NCBI GenBank assembly: GCA_036768485.1 | Contig: JAVLUZ010000771.1 | Span: 1,480,862-1,544,861 of the forward strand | Reading direction: 5' to 3' | Source of the DNA: Mermis nigrescens | Taxonomy: Eukaryota > Nematoda > Enoplea > Mermithida > Mermithidae | Length of the DNA stretch: 64,000 nucleotides | Part shown: positions 1 through 13,600 of the stretch, piece after piece | How positions within the stretch are numbered: position 1 is the first letter of the stretch | Layout: each line of letters starts with the position of its first letter | Notes under the pieces: generated by a model | The model's database searches: none | Seen by the model: only the letters and a program-made list of their open reading frames with translations | What the model was told of the DNA's origin: nothing | Program-made: the position numbers and the translations under genes

Positions 1-400
1 GCACTTTGCATCACTTGTGATTTCCGAAATGTTTGTCAATAGAAAGGCCGTAAATTCTACATGAAAACGGTAGATTATTAGTGATTTTTGCCCTTAGAGA
101 CCCAGAAATTAGCTAAAATACACTACCAAAAGTCGAACAACTGTTTTTACCACACTAAAAAGGCTACCGTTCTATGTTATAGTACTCAAAAATTTGTGTC
201 TTGAAAATGTACAAAGACTTCTGGGGACCATCTTTGTACATGTACAAACGCACCTTGTTCAAAAGAAAACACTGGGCTACACTACTAAAGGTCGAAAAAC
301 TCAGTTTTACTATACATAACGTTACTGGCATTCAATGCAAAAGTGATCTTGAAAAATTTTTGTTCATGCCCCTCGAACCAAAGTCCTGGCTACGCCTCTG
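1..400 (+). mobile_element. Right-end fragment of transposon family X
   Basis: The segment matches the right third of the X copies at 36089-37540 and 43395-44751. Shared landmarks are the 'rattGtcaatagaaaggc' type stretch near the start, the block about tgaaaacggtag, and the final CCTGGCTACGCCTCTG. The end equals the inverted repeat CAGAGGCGTAGCC expected for this family. Between about 150 and 260 it carries an extra block with GTACAAAG motifs that is also seen near 30350. The left part of the element is outside the window. Open frames here do not encode a recognisable protein. Confidence 0.75.
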
Positions 401-2335
401 AAACCGGCCCCTGATATCTTATTTCGCGAGTTCTATCGATTTTATTGGATTGACTCCTCAATACGGTTATTTTAGGAGGTTTTTGTTATTACAAGAATTT
501 ACAGTGACCTGGTAGCTTGGAGGGAATTTCATTTTTTTCACTTTAACCTACAGCATTCGGAAATTTGCAGCAGTTCAAATGCATTAGTTATACTTAAGGA
601 GCATTGGAAGAAAAGTGCAATACAATTGTTCAGAAAATACCACCATTCGAGATAGCAAAATTCGCGACTGCTGCTGAAATTAAAAAAGGTTGGTATTTTT
701 TTCAGTAAGGGCGTTTTTAAAATAATTTTTCTGATCATGCCGCCAGTGGCTCTTGCCTGATATAGTATGTAGATCAACGAGACAACTCCATGATGACAAT
801 TGCCAGCCAGTCTAAACCAAGCTAAACCCGTGGGTATCTTAGCATGGGACATAGTAGTGGAACCGGCTTGACTACAACCATGCATGCATGTACGCTTCAG
901 CAGCAAAAATTTTTCTAAGTGCCCTTGGGGACTAAAAACGATTGTTGCAAGTAAAAACGCTGTTTTTTACATTTGAGACAATGCACGTTCTAACATTACA
1001 AAAATTTGAAGAATGAGCATATGGTGCGAGCGCCGAAAATTTGAGACTTTTGAGCCAAAAATGTTTAAAAAAAGCACACTTTTTATACGAATTTTCTGAA
1101 AATCGACAATTTCGGGGGTGGCCAATCATTATTCGATGACTAGTAGTCATTTTGGGGGTCAACTTCCCAAGAACGCGTCAGACTACAATAACATTAAAAT
1201 TTAATAATATTGAAAAATCAGGCCATGATGACTTTCAAACATACGTTCTATTCGCTGAGCCAGCAAAACAAACGATAAGATTAATAAATAAAAATGGAAA
1301 AATATATGAGTTACATGTGTTTAATAGGAATAAAAAAATGACGAAAAATAACTGAAAATACCTATATCAAAAAATACAGAAAAGTCGACTGAAGCGGAAT
1401 AGATGTAAGAAAGGTAGATTGCGCTTATTTACTCCCATGGATTGAAAGATTAACATGTTTTTTAAATCTACGTGTCTATAAAAATACGTCTATTTGGTGC
1501 AAACAAATTTGGTACAAATAGCTAAGGTTCTCGATTTTGAAAAATGTCAAACACAAAGATCAGATCCTTTAAAACTACATAATGCCCTGCATTGTCCAAA
1601 TTATAAGTTAGGTACCTACCTTTACTTTACTACAATCCTATATGAGCTGTGGCTGCACTGAAATCTTATAAAACTTATCGAACAATTTTCTGTAGTTGGC
1701 AGTTTTAAAATAAACATGTTCATGATATTACAGGTTCGTTCTTTGAACTACTTGCTTCAAAAGAACAAGGAGCGAAATTGACCTACGACCGAAAAGGCAC
1801 AATGAAGGTTTTTGATATATTCTTGAGACAACTATCATTATAGTAAAGCAAATAGACGCATCATATGCACTTATTTCCTAAAATTTTTAATTATTGATGT
1901 GAGATAATACATTTTTGTTGCACGCACTATGTACATATGTATTTACAAATTGGCAGCACTCAATTCCGTCTAGTTCGCCTGGAAATTGTGTTGATTTGGG
2001 CATCAAACACGTGTCAGGTTCGAAGTGCAACGCTTTCCTCTCATCTATTGATATACGCCTAATATAAGGGCCGTGAGTTGGGATGGTCCCTTCTATGCGA
2101 TGAATCGATGGGTTAACGCTTCAATTTTTACTTACAATATGTACATGTTTGAAAATACATATGTACAAATATGATATTAAAAGTAAGATTTGAAATAATG
2201 AACCAATAAGTTAATAAGCGTAAAAAAAGCGAAAGAGCTTAGGCGTTGCTAAAACCTATGACAACGACACTATAGATACCGAGCCTGACCTAAATTCAGG
2301 ATATAAGCTTAAGAGTTTGAGAGCCGGAGATGTAA
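401..2335. other. No gene seen; AT-rich unique-looking DNA
   Basis: Short open frames on both strands (for example 538-906 and 932-1162 on the - strand) show no domain, codon bias or splice context. No repeat family was identified with confidence. Confidence 0.5.
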
Positions 2336-2532
2336 TCACAGTGTCAGCTTAATAAGCTGAGTCACACGCTCAGGGCATCAGCAGTAAAGGCTGAGCTACA
2401 TGTTCAGGGCATCAGCACCGAAGGCTGAGCCACATGGCGTCAGTAGTGAAGGCTGAAGCACGCACTATGGCGTCAACACATCATAAGCTGAGCCCCACAC
2501 TCGGCATCAGCACATCACAAGCTGAGCAATTT
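2336..2532. repeat. Minisatellite, about 40-45 bp degenerate unit
   Basis: About four to five imperfect tandem units contain GGCATCAGCA followed by AAGGCTGAGC and CACATG or CACGC. The unit boundaries drift (GCATCAGCAGTAAAGGCTGA, GCATCAGCACCGAAGGCTGA, GCGTCAGTAGTGAAGGCTGA). Composition is clearly more GC-rich than the surroundings. No coding function is proposed. Confidence 0.75.
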
Positions 2533-3059
2533 TTCTTAGATCTTTCCGGTTTTATACTGCGCTGCGTGTAGCGTTTTGGCCAGAGGCTCGTAAAACGTAC
2601 TTTGTCTTGAGCGCTTAATTCGGACATTTCTGCTATCCTTTACATGCATGTATAGCTTGCCAAGCATACATTTTATTTGAATTGCTGAACCTTTGACCGC
2701 GCCTACCTATTTTATTTGAACTTACATGGTCTTTACGCTACCTTGTGTTACCTTTCTCACCTTTTGCCCTTTTCGAGCTTATATGCATGTTGACATGTGT
2801 TAATCCGGAAAAATCCGGTTCTTATTGCCCTTGGGTCTTCCGAAAATCTCCGAACTTCTGGGCGCGTGTCAGTTTAATCGGTTTTAACTTTTTATTGAGA
2901 AAAAGTAATAATTGGTCTCTATTTTTATGGCCTCTGAGCTTTGCGGAAAAAGAAGCATATCATTCTAAAGCATATTACTTTATGCTGTGGCATATTTTAT
3001 CATATATTTAAACGCATAAAAGATTAAAACGCTTGAGCGTGCATCTTATATATCTCAGC
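2533..3059. other. No gene seen between minisatellite and element Y
   Basis: An 88-codon open frame (2745-3011, +) has no start context, domain or homologous repeat copy that would support it. Nothing else is visible. Confidence 0.45.
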
Positions 3060-3229
3060 ACCGCTTTCACCCCACGCCCTTATAACTTTCAATATATTTT
3101 ATCTTATGTAGCGCGTTAGCGCGTACCTATAATATACTTGGGTATCCCTAACACCTGTGCACCCCCCTACAGCTATAACGGGACACTTCTGGAAGGTGCG
3201 GTTTTTTTAAAAAGAAAGATAATAAAAGA

Positions 3230-4360
3230 AATCGCTGCCCGTGTTTTTTGTTTTTTTCTTGAAACTCAAAACTGACTGTGTAAAGAAGGTGTAAAGTTTT
3301 TGTGTAACGTTATAACATAGGACAAATTTTGGGACCTTTTTGTCACGGCATGTGGACAACTGAGTATTGATGACTCGATCAATTGAACAGCAAAGGATTA
3401 TAGAGGGATGAATTCTACAGAACAGCATTATTTTGTTTTTTGAAATTTGCATTAGTTCTTGAATGGCAGTGTAAAGAGTGCGAAAATCTGGGGGTGAAAA
3501 AGCACTTTTTGGTCGAGTTTTCAACCTGCTTATGTCTGATACTAACTCCGGTTATGAGTTTTTTAAAATGTTTTCCGACATAAATGTAGAGCGGATCAAG
3601 GGCTACATTCTGCATATAAGCAAAGTCTTCTACGCTCTATGGTGAGTTAGATCCTGGGGTTTAAAGTTTACACTCTAGTGGATGGTGTAAAAAACGAATT
3701 TTAAGTAAGATTTCTCTAACAAATTTTTTCGCTTATGAGTCAGTGTAAATTGAAGACGGCATTAATAAAGTGCCTTTCAGGGGCTACACATCGCAGCAAA
3801 CCGCATTTGAAAAAACGCAATATTGAGTTATTTATGGGGGTGTAAAGTTCGAAATCAGAGGTAAAAAATGAGCGAAAAAACACGTTTTTCCGAAGTTTGA
3901 TTAAAAAATCATACCAAATAATTTTTGCAACAGAATTTTGGCACAGAGGAATGTACTACGATTTAAAAGCTACAAATTGTATCAAACCGAATTTCTTTAA
4001 ACTCAATGGGGAGTTCGGTACGGAATTTTAAAGTTTACAGTGTTCTAAATGATGGAAAATACGTTTTTGTCGCGTTTTTTGTTCGCCACTTTCTCCGTCC
4101 AGAAGTCGGGATAAGTCCAATAGAATAAAAATAAAGTGCTTTATATCGGGTGCATGTCAAAGCAAATTGTCTATACATTAATATTTAGCGGGTGTAAAGT
4201 CAAAAATTTGGTGTTTAAAATGCGTTTCTGTCTTGTTTTTTCTGCCTGCTTCTCCGGTTACGAGTCAGGGACACGTTTATCAAGTCTAGAAATGGACCAG
4301 GAACCAAATTTGATATGCCAGTCTGGTGCATATGTTTACACTCTACAGTGTTGTAAAGTG
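3230..4360 (+). repeat. Satellite array, unit about 183 bp
   Basis: Diverged tandem units are recognisable by a block of the type GGCTACACATCGCAGCAAAC, at about 3600, 3781, 3967 and 4148 (spacings 181-186). Each is followed by a gtgtaaag/TTTACAC pair and by a 'cgttttt..cgaagtttt' stretch. The conserved core is the palindrome GTGTAAAGTTTACAC or remnants of it. Confidence 0.75.
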
Positions 4361-5450
4361 GTTTACACCTATTGTTAGTTTGCCCATAGAACATTATGGA
4401 GACTTAATTTTTTTCTTAAATATTAATCGTAATATCGGAACAATATCAAAACTACGAATCTGACCAAAATCTTCTTTACACTAGGTGTTTACATGAAGTT
4501 TACACTACATATGTATTTATCTTCGTTTTTGAGCATTCCAGAAACCTAATTTTTTCCTGGAGTCTAGAAATTTTCAAAGAATCAAATGTGAGACATCACG
4601 TAGGCGCGTTTGTTTACATCCAACAGTGATGTAAAGTAGTTTACACTCATTGTTTATTTGTCCTCAGACCATTGTAGACATGCAATTTTTTCATAAATGT
4701 TGGTAATAATATTCGAGTAATATCAGATTTACAAATCTAAATAAAATCCTCTTCACACTAGGCGGTTGTGTAAAGTTTACACTGCATGTTAGCCTTTGTT
4801 CTAGAGCATTGCAAAAACCGAAATTTTTTCCTGAGATCTAAAAATTTACAGGGAATGAAATATAGGACGTCAGCTGGGCGCGTTTGTTTACACCCAACAG
4901 TGATGTAAAGTGGTTTACATCTGTGTCTATTTGTCCTTAAACCGTTATGGATATGTAATTTTTTCATGAATGTTGATCGTAATATCCGAGTAATATCGAA
5001 TTTACAAATCCGACTAAAATCTTCTTTAAACTCGTTGCTAGTTTAAAGTTTACACTATATAATAAGCTCCATTCTAGAGCCTCATGGTAACTTATTTTTC
5101 CCTAAAGTCGTAAAATATATATGGAAACAGATGTGATACGTCTGCTAGGGGCGTCTGAAGAGTAGTGTAAATTGATTAACACCTAATGTTAATTTGTTCT
5201 TAGAACATTATAGAGGTTTCGTTTCTTAATAAATGCTGATCGTTATATCAGAGCTATATCGAAATTATTAATTCCACTAAAATTCTTTACACTCTTGTGT
5301 AAAGTTTAAAATGTAAATTAAGTTTAGCTCTAGAAAGTTTTGGAAGCATTTTTCTTTACAGGATGTTTTACGTAACACAAGAATTACTAATCAGAATGTT
5401 TGTTTCTTCTACAACTAGTAGTTTTGTAAAGTTTAAACCATTCAATTATT
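4360..5450 (+). repeat. Satellite array, unit about 260-277 bp
   Basis: Four diverged units begin with GTTTACAC..ATTGTT..TTTG at about 4365, 4637, 4914 and 5173. Within each unit come a block like GTAATATC-GA-TAATATC, a block like CTTCTTTACACTAGG, and then GTGTAAAGTTTACACT. The third landmark is an almost perfect 15-bp palindrome and occurs about once per unit. Confidence 0.75.
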
Positions 5451-5516
5451 AGAAGAACCGCACAGTAAATGAAATCTAGTATTGTGTTTCCAAATCTTGC
5501 TAATTAAAAGTAGGGT

Positions 5517-6122
5517 ACTAGCAAAGGAAAATGCTCCGATGGAACAAAAAAGGGAATATACTTGGATTGAGAATTATCGAGGATGTAAAAGGAGGGGACT
5601 AGGAAAAATCTCCCTATGTTATATGCCAAAAATCGCAAAATATGTTAAAAACCAGACTTTCTCTAAACAATGCAAAAAATCGAAGTATATTCTGCGGCCT
5701 CCCAATAGAAATAAACTATTTACTAAAAAATTGATTGAAAAAAGCAGCGCATTAGCAATGCAGTAGCTAAGCGAATTGAATGAAATAGTACATATCGATG
5801 CGTTAAAGACAATCGATGATATTGTTGGTTCAAAGCAGTAAGGAAACACGGAAGCTGACGTGCAACAGACCTTATGTAGATACTCTTTTACACATGTCTA
5901 CAACAATTGTTTACTAAACTTTTACATTTTTCAAAGGCCGCAGAATATACTTAGATTTTTTGCATTGTTTAGAGAAAGTCTGGTTTTTAACATATTTTGC
6001 GATTTTTGGCATATAACATAGGGAGATTTTTCCTAGTCCCCTCCTTTTACATCCTCGATAATTCTCAATCCCAAGTATATTCCCCTTTTTTGTTCCATCG
6101 GAGCATTTTTCTTTGCTAGTAA
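5517..6122. repeat. Long inverted repeat (arms about 185 bp, loop about 235 bp)
   Basis: The left arm starts CTAGCAAAGGAAAATGCTCC and runs to the block ending GTATATTCTGCGGCC. The right arm is its near-perfect reverse complement, beginning GGCCGCAGAATATACTT and ending CTTTGCTAG. TA lies at both outer edges, so it could once have been an independent MITE. A transcript through it would fold into a long hairpin. The same pair occurs at 31091-31738, and one arm alone at 13590-13765. Confidence 0.85.
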
Positions 6123-8252
6123 TTAATATGCCTAAACATGTAAATCATATTATTAAATATAATATATCAAAGGATAATTCACATTCATTGTATACATAAA
6201 TCGAAAGAAGCTGTGCAGATTTGGCTCCAACTTGACACACGGCTCTAAAATATTAAGCCATAATAAGTTCAAAATGGAGTTTTTGACTAGTCAAACCTTA
6301 AAAAATTAGGAAATCCACAAAAGTAATATCGAAACTACATTTTTATCAGGGCATAATAATTGATTTATAAATATAGGGTAGCATAAAAAAACCGAAATGC
6401 AGGCTGATTTGTTAAAAGAGCGCTTATGCACAAAGAGGTGATTCACTTTACTCAAAATTTTCTTTAAAGTTCTCAGTTTGCTCATTGATTATGCTGTAAA
6501 AGATAAAAATAAAATATGAAAATATAACAATCAAATCTAAAGTTAGTATTGAGGAAGCATATTTAATCTGCTTTATTCGGCTAGATGCATCTCGTTAATA
6601 GTTAAAAAATAGCACAATGTCAGCCATAGAAGGACTAATATGAGCTTGGCAAAATAGTTTTTCCTCAAAAAGATGAAAGGTCTGTAAAGGATAAGATTTT
6701 CGAAAAATTGTCAAAAATTGTCCGACTCCAGTTAAGTCGATTACACGCTCAAATTAGTGTTTGAGAGGTTGTCTTTTATTTTTGCAACGTTTTGCCCGAC
6801 TTCGATATTAGCGAACTTTGCTTTAGTTTTTTCTGCAAACAGCAAACACGACACTACTGAAAATTTTAAAGCTTAAGGTTTCTGGCGATTTTTTTTTGAT
6901 GCTGATGTATACAGCTCGATCAAAAACGTCGAAAATTGTTCATGCCCTTACCATCGATTTTTCTGGCACTTTTTGACGTTTGAAAATTTTTAGGCCCCAG
7001 AATTTGTTAGAGCCATAATTGTCTCCAACAGTGTAAAGATTTTCGGTGCAGCAGTGATTAAATTAATGTCAGTTTACTTGTGTACTGCAACTAATTAGCT
7101 GGCGGAGATAATGATTATTCGATTAAGGTGCAGTGAATTTAACAGAATGAGCTTACGATTTAGAAAACTATGCGAAAGACGAGAGCAAAAACAATTTGTA
7201 TGTCTACTGATGCAACAGTAGAACGTAATGTAATGGAAATGAATGGAAGGAATGGACTTTAAGAAATTATAAAATTTGTTAAAATTTTGAAAATTTTTAT
7301 AAACGGACACGTCATTATTGATAAGATTTCTAATGAATTGGAAAGTAGCTTGCTAATTATAAATTTGTCTTGATTGCCACTGAAAGGAATCAGACAACTT
7401 GTTTGACTTAATCGACCAGCATTCTTATTATTAAAAATCTGATCAATTGGAAAAAGCACAATTTTTTAAATATGAAAAAATAATCAATGGATTCCTTAGG
7501 ATAGCTCCCGGCCTACATGCTGTAAACAATTGACCTTGATGGAGCCAATAAGCCTCTAAAGGGAAGCCGAGCAAAATAATTAGCGTATCAGTTTTTGCAA
7601 CTTTTCACCTTCATCAGATTTTCATCATTTCTTGTGCTTTTAATCTTTTAGTAAGACTTTATTTATTTCGAGAGAATATATGTAGAACAAAAGCTTAGAT
7701 TAAACCGGCGATGGTGTTTTTGTACCGCTTTGTGCATACCAACTTTTATAGTGTTTCAAGGATACCTTGCGTTTCCTTCTAAGAATTCTTACCGACAGAA
7801 ATTGACAGCTTACGGTAACTGTGAATCGAGACATTGCAATTTTAAAAGATCTTTAGCAAGTGGTATGGAATGGAGTAAAAATTTCTAACGAAAACCGCAA
7901 GCCATGCTGAAATAACCTGAGGAATTGGGTCAGGACTCAGGCGAGACTCCGAGCAAAAAGCAGGTACTCTGCGGGAAGATCGTATGAAATGTGTTAGATT
8001 CATTTTTGTAATCCATTAAAACATTTATATTTTTGATGACAAACTTTCAGCTTTTCTCGTAATGCAACTTCAAATAAGCTAATATTTGCACTTGCCGTCA
8101 TTAAGCACAAAATAACTCCCGGTAAGTTCATGTGTACCAAGATCGAGTGAAACTCTCCGAAGACCTCTTGAGTTTTCCATAATATTGCTTTTGAGCTATA
8201 AAGCATTTATTAAAGTTTAAGCTATCATACTAACCCTAACCAAGGGCATAAA
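6123..8252. other. No gene seen; region 5' of the membrane-protein gene
   Basis: It would hold the promoter and 5' UTR of the + strand gene that starts at 8253, but no TATA box or initiator is convincing. Short open frames at 7095-7459 and 8000-8206 (- strand) are not supported. Confidence 0.45.
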
Positions 8253-8400
8253 ATGTTCTATTTTGTATTTTTATTTGTTTCCACTGTCTCTGAAGGATCT
8301 GGTGAACATATACATTGTAGCAGTATCGCAAATCAGCTTAACATATATGTGAACGATAACGCCGTTCTGGAATGCAAAAATGGAACGGAACTCTTCAAAT
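8253..8400 (+). CDS. Membrane-protein gene, exon 1 (signal peptide)
   Basis: The ATG at 8253 opens [17 protein letters not shown], a typical signal peptide with a likely cut after residue 15 or 17. Cysteines 22 and 41 and sequon N43 follow. The exon ends TTCAAAT before the strong donor GTGAGT. The in-frame TAA upstream near 8208 leaves no earlier ATG, which fixes this start. Confidence 0.78.
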
Positions 8401-10582
8401 GTGAGTGATGTTTTCCTCATGTTGTATGGTAAGTAGACCGACCCCTTAGTGTCATTCAATTACAGATTCTACGTAAAAAATTTTAGTCCAGCAAAGTTGT
8501 AAGGACATATAACTTGAACTTGTTGTTACTCACTAGCCTACCTATTTTTCTTCGTTCAGTTGCCCGTATTAAGTTCTGTTTTTATTGTCTATGTGTTTGT
8601 CTGTACTGCTCTGTCCTGTTTCTCCGACTGTCCCGATTTTCTGTCAATGATAAAAAAGTTACTTTTAGATTACCGAAATTCCCGTTACTCCGACCGTCTC
8701 GCTTATTCGACCATCCCGATTCTTCGACCAATTATATAAAATACTATTTTTAAAAGTTAAATACCCGATTCTCCGACCGTCTTGTTTCCCCGTTCGTCTC
8801 AATTCTCCGACCATCCCAATTCTTCGTCCATGCTAAAGATTGACGAGCGTGAGAAACAAGTAAATTTTAATTTTTGGGAATGCGTCCGGACTGCGCAACA
8901 CATAGTACGTACATGCACAGATGCGTGATGTAGGATGTAACAAATAAATAAATATAACAAATATGATGTAACAAATACGACGAAACTCTGCTCCAGCTTA
9001 CAAAAATAGAAAGAAAAAAATAAAAAGTGCTTATCTAGATATCACATTAGAACATATTTGGCTTCGGCTTCCCGACGTTTAATACGATTATGTGCCTGAT
9101 TTAATTACGAGTACCCAGAGCTCGAGCTAGGTAAGTAATGAGAATTTTAGTTAGGCTCTGTGCGCGTATTCAATTCGACATAGTTTATGATTTTTTCACA
9201 ACAGGGATTATAAAGTTAAGCTTGGTTATTATGTATCACTAGATTCTTTAGAAGAGATACTAATGTCTAAAATTCGAGTATACAAGTAAGCAGGTAGTAT
9301 AATAATATACGCATTAAATAAACCCTATGCCGTTTCTTTATACCTACTCATCAAGACCACCTACATGCTACCATAGGTGGACGGCACCAAAGTTCTGGGG
9401 GTGCAAGATTTTGTTCAAAAGGTCAAAAAATGGCCTTAAAAATAGTGGTATGGCGAAAAACACAATTTTTCACCGTTTCTCATCGAGCACTATCCATTGG
9501 CATCAAAAATTGCGGAAACGTACAAAAAAAATTTCAAAAATTGAATTCTGGAGGGTATTTTGGTTTCTGAGGGGGTGCATACCCCCGAAACCCCCACGCC
9601 CAGGTATGCATGCTACCCTTCAGCGTTTGACGTGTGGTTAGTGCCCTATGTCACATTTGAACGTATAGTCGGAGACCGGGGAAAGTCGGAGAATCGGGAT
9701 GTAATCGTCTATACGAGTGCCTACGTACCTACATATTTCGTCATACGTCATATTACTTAGATTGCATAATTGACAAAGAAGTTACATTTAATGGAACTTA
9801 CGAATATATTGGTGGAAACCCGGTCATCATATTTGCTGCCGTTAAATACAAAGAAGCGCCGAGTAAGTTGTTCACAGTGAGATATGAACCTACAAAGCAA
9901 GCTCATTATTGAGTACAAGCTTTTTCTCACATGACACATGTCTGTCCGCATGTAAATGCGTGGTCCCACCACTGAAATGCTTATACGCAAATTTAGGGTA
10001 GAATATCGAAGGTTTTCTTAGCGCAAGAATGTTCTGAGCTGATTCAAATTTATTGGGAAAATGCATAGAAAACGACTGGATAAATTCTGTATTAGTTTCT
10101 AATTATCTTCACTTGTCACGAGCTGCAGTTTCAACATTACTGGAATAATAGTGGCAATCTACATAGCGATGGAGCAAATAAAAATGAAAACGATGAACAG
10201 TTTTCGCAGAATGCGACCAGAAATATTGAATCAGCAACCTTCAATTGGATTGAATTAAATTACAAGATATCGTTTTATTTGCTCCAAATTCGCAAATGAA
10301 AACCGCAATCTCACGTTAACGTTTTATACGAGTATTATGTTAAAAAATAAGGATACTTATGGTACTAAAATCTCTAGTGGAAATATCGTTTTATCATGTT
10401 GATGCGACTCGCAGGAACCAACAGCCTTGAATTTAAATGCAATCGTATGCTTAAGGACTACTCAAAGGAATCGATTGTGGAATTTGTGACTAATGATGAA
10501 GTGAAGGAAGGTAAATATCAAATAACATAGCTTTCTGTTTTTTATCTCAGAAATTTTTTTCATTTTCTCTTCATAATTCTTA

Positions 10583-10656
<74 letters not shown>

Positions 10657-13600
10657 GACCGGCTTGTGCGAAAACATCCTCAAAAGCACATTTTATGTTT
10701 GAGGTTCACTTGAAGAGCTTTTGCTGTCGAAAATAGCCGACATAAAATTAACACACAGACTAACAAATGGAGATGAGCAAATTTATGCATTACAAATAAG
10801 TGGAATAGCGCCCAAGACGCGAATAAGGACAATATGGCCATTTTTTCCATGATAGAATGAGTGAAATGGCTGTTTCGCAGATACCGCTCGAGTTTTAGCG
10901 CTGATGTGGTACGTAATCGGTACCATTAAGTTAGTACTCTTTTGTGTTAGTCATTTAAATCATTTTCAGATACCGCAATTGAATGAAACTGACTATATTT
11001 GTTCTTGAATTTATTCGCACACAAGCCACACAAAAAAGTCATTTTTCACGAACAAAAGAACCGATCCCTCATAAAATGTCAAAAAATAAAAAATTCATAC
11101 GTATGTAGGTACATAAAGCTTTGGATAAGTACGAGTATAACTACGATCTTACAAGGGTATTGGGCAAGCCGATTCTGAAAAAGCAATAAGTTACTGGATT
11201 CGATGAAAGAGCTGAAAAATTTATGACTTCCCACCAAGCTTTATAAGGCACAGGAATTGTGGAAAATTAAGGGATAAAAAGCACGCAATGGATGGTAGTG
11301 TAAATTGAATTTTTTAACATTGTTTTGTCTTTTGTAGATTTTTTGTGCTAGTGAAAGAGCTTTTAATTATCACAAAATGTTTGTTTCCATGCCGAGCGAC
11401 ATCTTTTACCTTTTGAATAAGATTTACTGTACATACAATCTTAATTACAATTTAGCAGATAAAGAAAGGCAAATAATCAGAAAATTATAGTATGCTACTC
11501 AAACCGCCGAAAAACGTTGACGCCATCACCATTTTGTGCCCTAAAATTTTTTGAACAGATTTATACTTATTTTTACACAAATCACCTAAACGTCTTGTCA
11601 CCGGACAACTAAGCCTCAGAGAAAAGTCTGAAAACCCTATTTTTGTTGTGAATAAAATCGATATATTCATTTTCTCGCTCATTAATTATAGTCTGTTTCA
11701 TTTGACTTCGTGCATAAATTCTAAGAATTTTCATCGACAGCAAGCCAAGGGTTACGATAATTATATATCAGATCAATGCTATAATCGCAAGCTGTCAGCT
11801 TATTGTCGGAAGTAGTTTTCAAATTTATGATCGAAGGAGGATCCAGAGGGCATTTCGACCCCCTAGAATGGTGATGGACCTCGGCAAAATATTGTTGATC
11901 TCCGGATAAATTTTGGTCTCGCAAAAACTAATTTTTTCGCGATTTATTGGCTCAAGATTATAAGTTTTTCGACAATTTGAGTTAACAAATAATTATGAAT
12001 TACATGAAATCTGATTTCAAAAAATTAATTTTTTTGCATTAGCATTGCCTGATAAGTCGAAAAATTCTATTTTTTTGTGACAACTACCGAGCGTTTTAAG
12101 CCCGCGATAGACGCTTTAGAATAATTTTTCTATTGACTGCTCAGAATCTACGCTGATGTGCATGTTTGGCTGTAATGAAAAAATCGTGATATCTCATCTT
12201 AGCGAATCCGATGAATAAGTTTATTTGAAGTCAGCTTTTTGGTCCATTTCTTCATGCCTATAACAACATGCAAAGGTACATGCAACGACCATAGATGCAG
12301 AGCAGCACAGCAAGGCCGGTCTGGGGGTTGAACCGGTCTGGGGGTCAAGAATTGAATTTTTTAGACTAGAATGACCTAAACTGGTGTAGGCGCTAAAATA
12401 GCGACAAAACTACTTTATCACCAATTTCTGATCAATATGAAGCTTGTTTAAAATTTTTCAATTTTTATCTGTTTTTACCTTGAGATTGCCTCATTTTTCC
12501 AAGAAAATTTCCCATTTTCCATTCTGAGTTCTAGACTCCTGAACCCCTATGTGAATGCCTGGTAACGACTCGAAAGGTCAATTATATTTTCAAAAAGGAT
12601 GTGAGTGAGTGGCTATAATTCTGGCTATAAAAATGGTCTGAAAAAGCAATTTTATGCTTCGGAGTGGAGGGAGAGTCGAGTGTTTGGGAGGCAGGAATGG
12701 TTAGGTGGGTACATATGGCATGTACGACAAGGAAATTAATTATAGGAGGGTGCTAAACTAAACAACGATGGGTATGTCACAAGAACATGCATATCAGTGA
12801 ATATTTTATTTCGTTAGCCTTCATAATATCGCATTTTATCCTTCAGTATGTTGTATTTATTTTTATATCTTTATTTTCAGCAGTGTTTATTTCGTTTATT
12901 TCAATATCATTAATTATCATCGATTTTACTGCTATTTCAATTTTATTATTATGTAGAGCATCATCTTGTTTATTCATGCATTCATTGTTAAATGAAATGT
13001 GAGAATTAGGACCGTTAATTTCTTTAACATTATCAAATATACAATTCTGCTTTACCATTCTGTTTTAACATTTGTAGTTTGCTCACCTTTTACCTCTTCC
13101 AAGCTTTTACTTCGTTTACCGGCTCGTGAAATAGCTTCGGGGGATTCGAACACCAACTTTATATCCACGGCCGTGGTCCCTTGTAATTCGATGGTGTAAA
13201 CCAATCTCGCGATATTTGCCATTGATTTTTGGCAAGCAGCATACGGTATGGATTTATTATTATCGGCGCTTCTCGTTGTGGATTCGAAAATAATTTGAGC
13301 CAACGATGTCCAGCTCGGTCACAATGAAGACAATAGCCAGTACGATTTAGCGGGCTGGGATTCATAAATCGTAGAGGTGTCGACGATGGACGTTGCCCAA
13401 AAACTTTTCCAATCGGCCTTATAGCAAATCGACATTGAACTGTCGAATGATTGCTTTTATTGTAAATTTGGCCGTACTTGGCCTGATTAATTTTGTTTTC
13501 GACTATCGTTCTCAGATCCCGAATTTCTGTACGTAGACCCTCGAGGTCTTTTACTTTATTAAAATAAATACGATCTATATTCATATAGGTACTTCCGATT

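Larger units (their letters stand above)
3060..6122 (+). mobile_element. Element Y, copy 1 (satellite-bearing element)
   Basis: The layout is: end A (about 3060-3215, with TAGCGCGTTAGCGCG and the block GAAGGTGCGG before a T run), a satellite array of two unit types (3230-5450), a short spacer GCTAATTAAAAGTAGG, and a 185-bp inverted repeat pair (5517-5705 and 5938-6122). The same order is found in reverse at 31089-33440. It is also found in reverse, without the second inverted arm, at 13590-18130. The spacer is shared by all three copies, so the inverted repeat belongs to the element or was already inserted in a common ancestor. No transposase or other protein is encoded. The class is unknown to me. 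Confidence 0.7.

Noticed and set aside
2336..5450. CRISPR-like regular repeats
   Set aside because: Repeats are diverged tandem satellites without constant-length unique spacers, in a eukaryotic setting.
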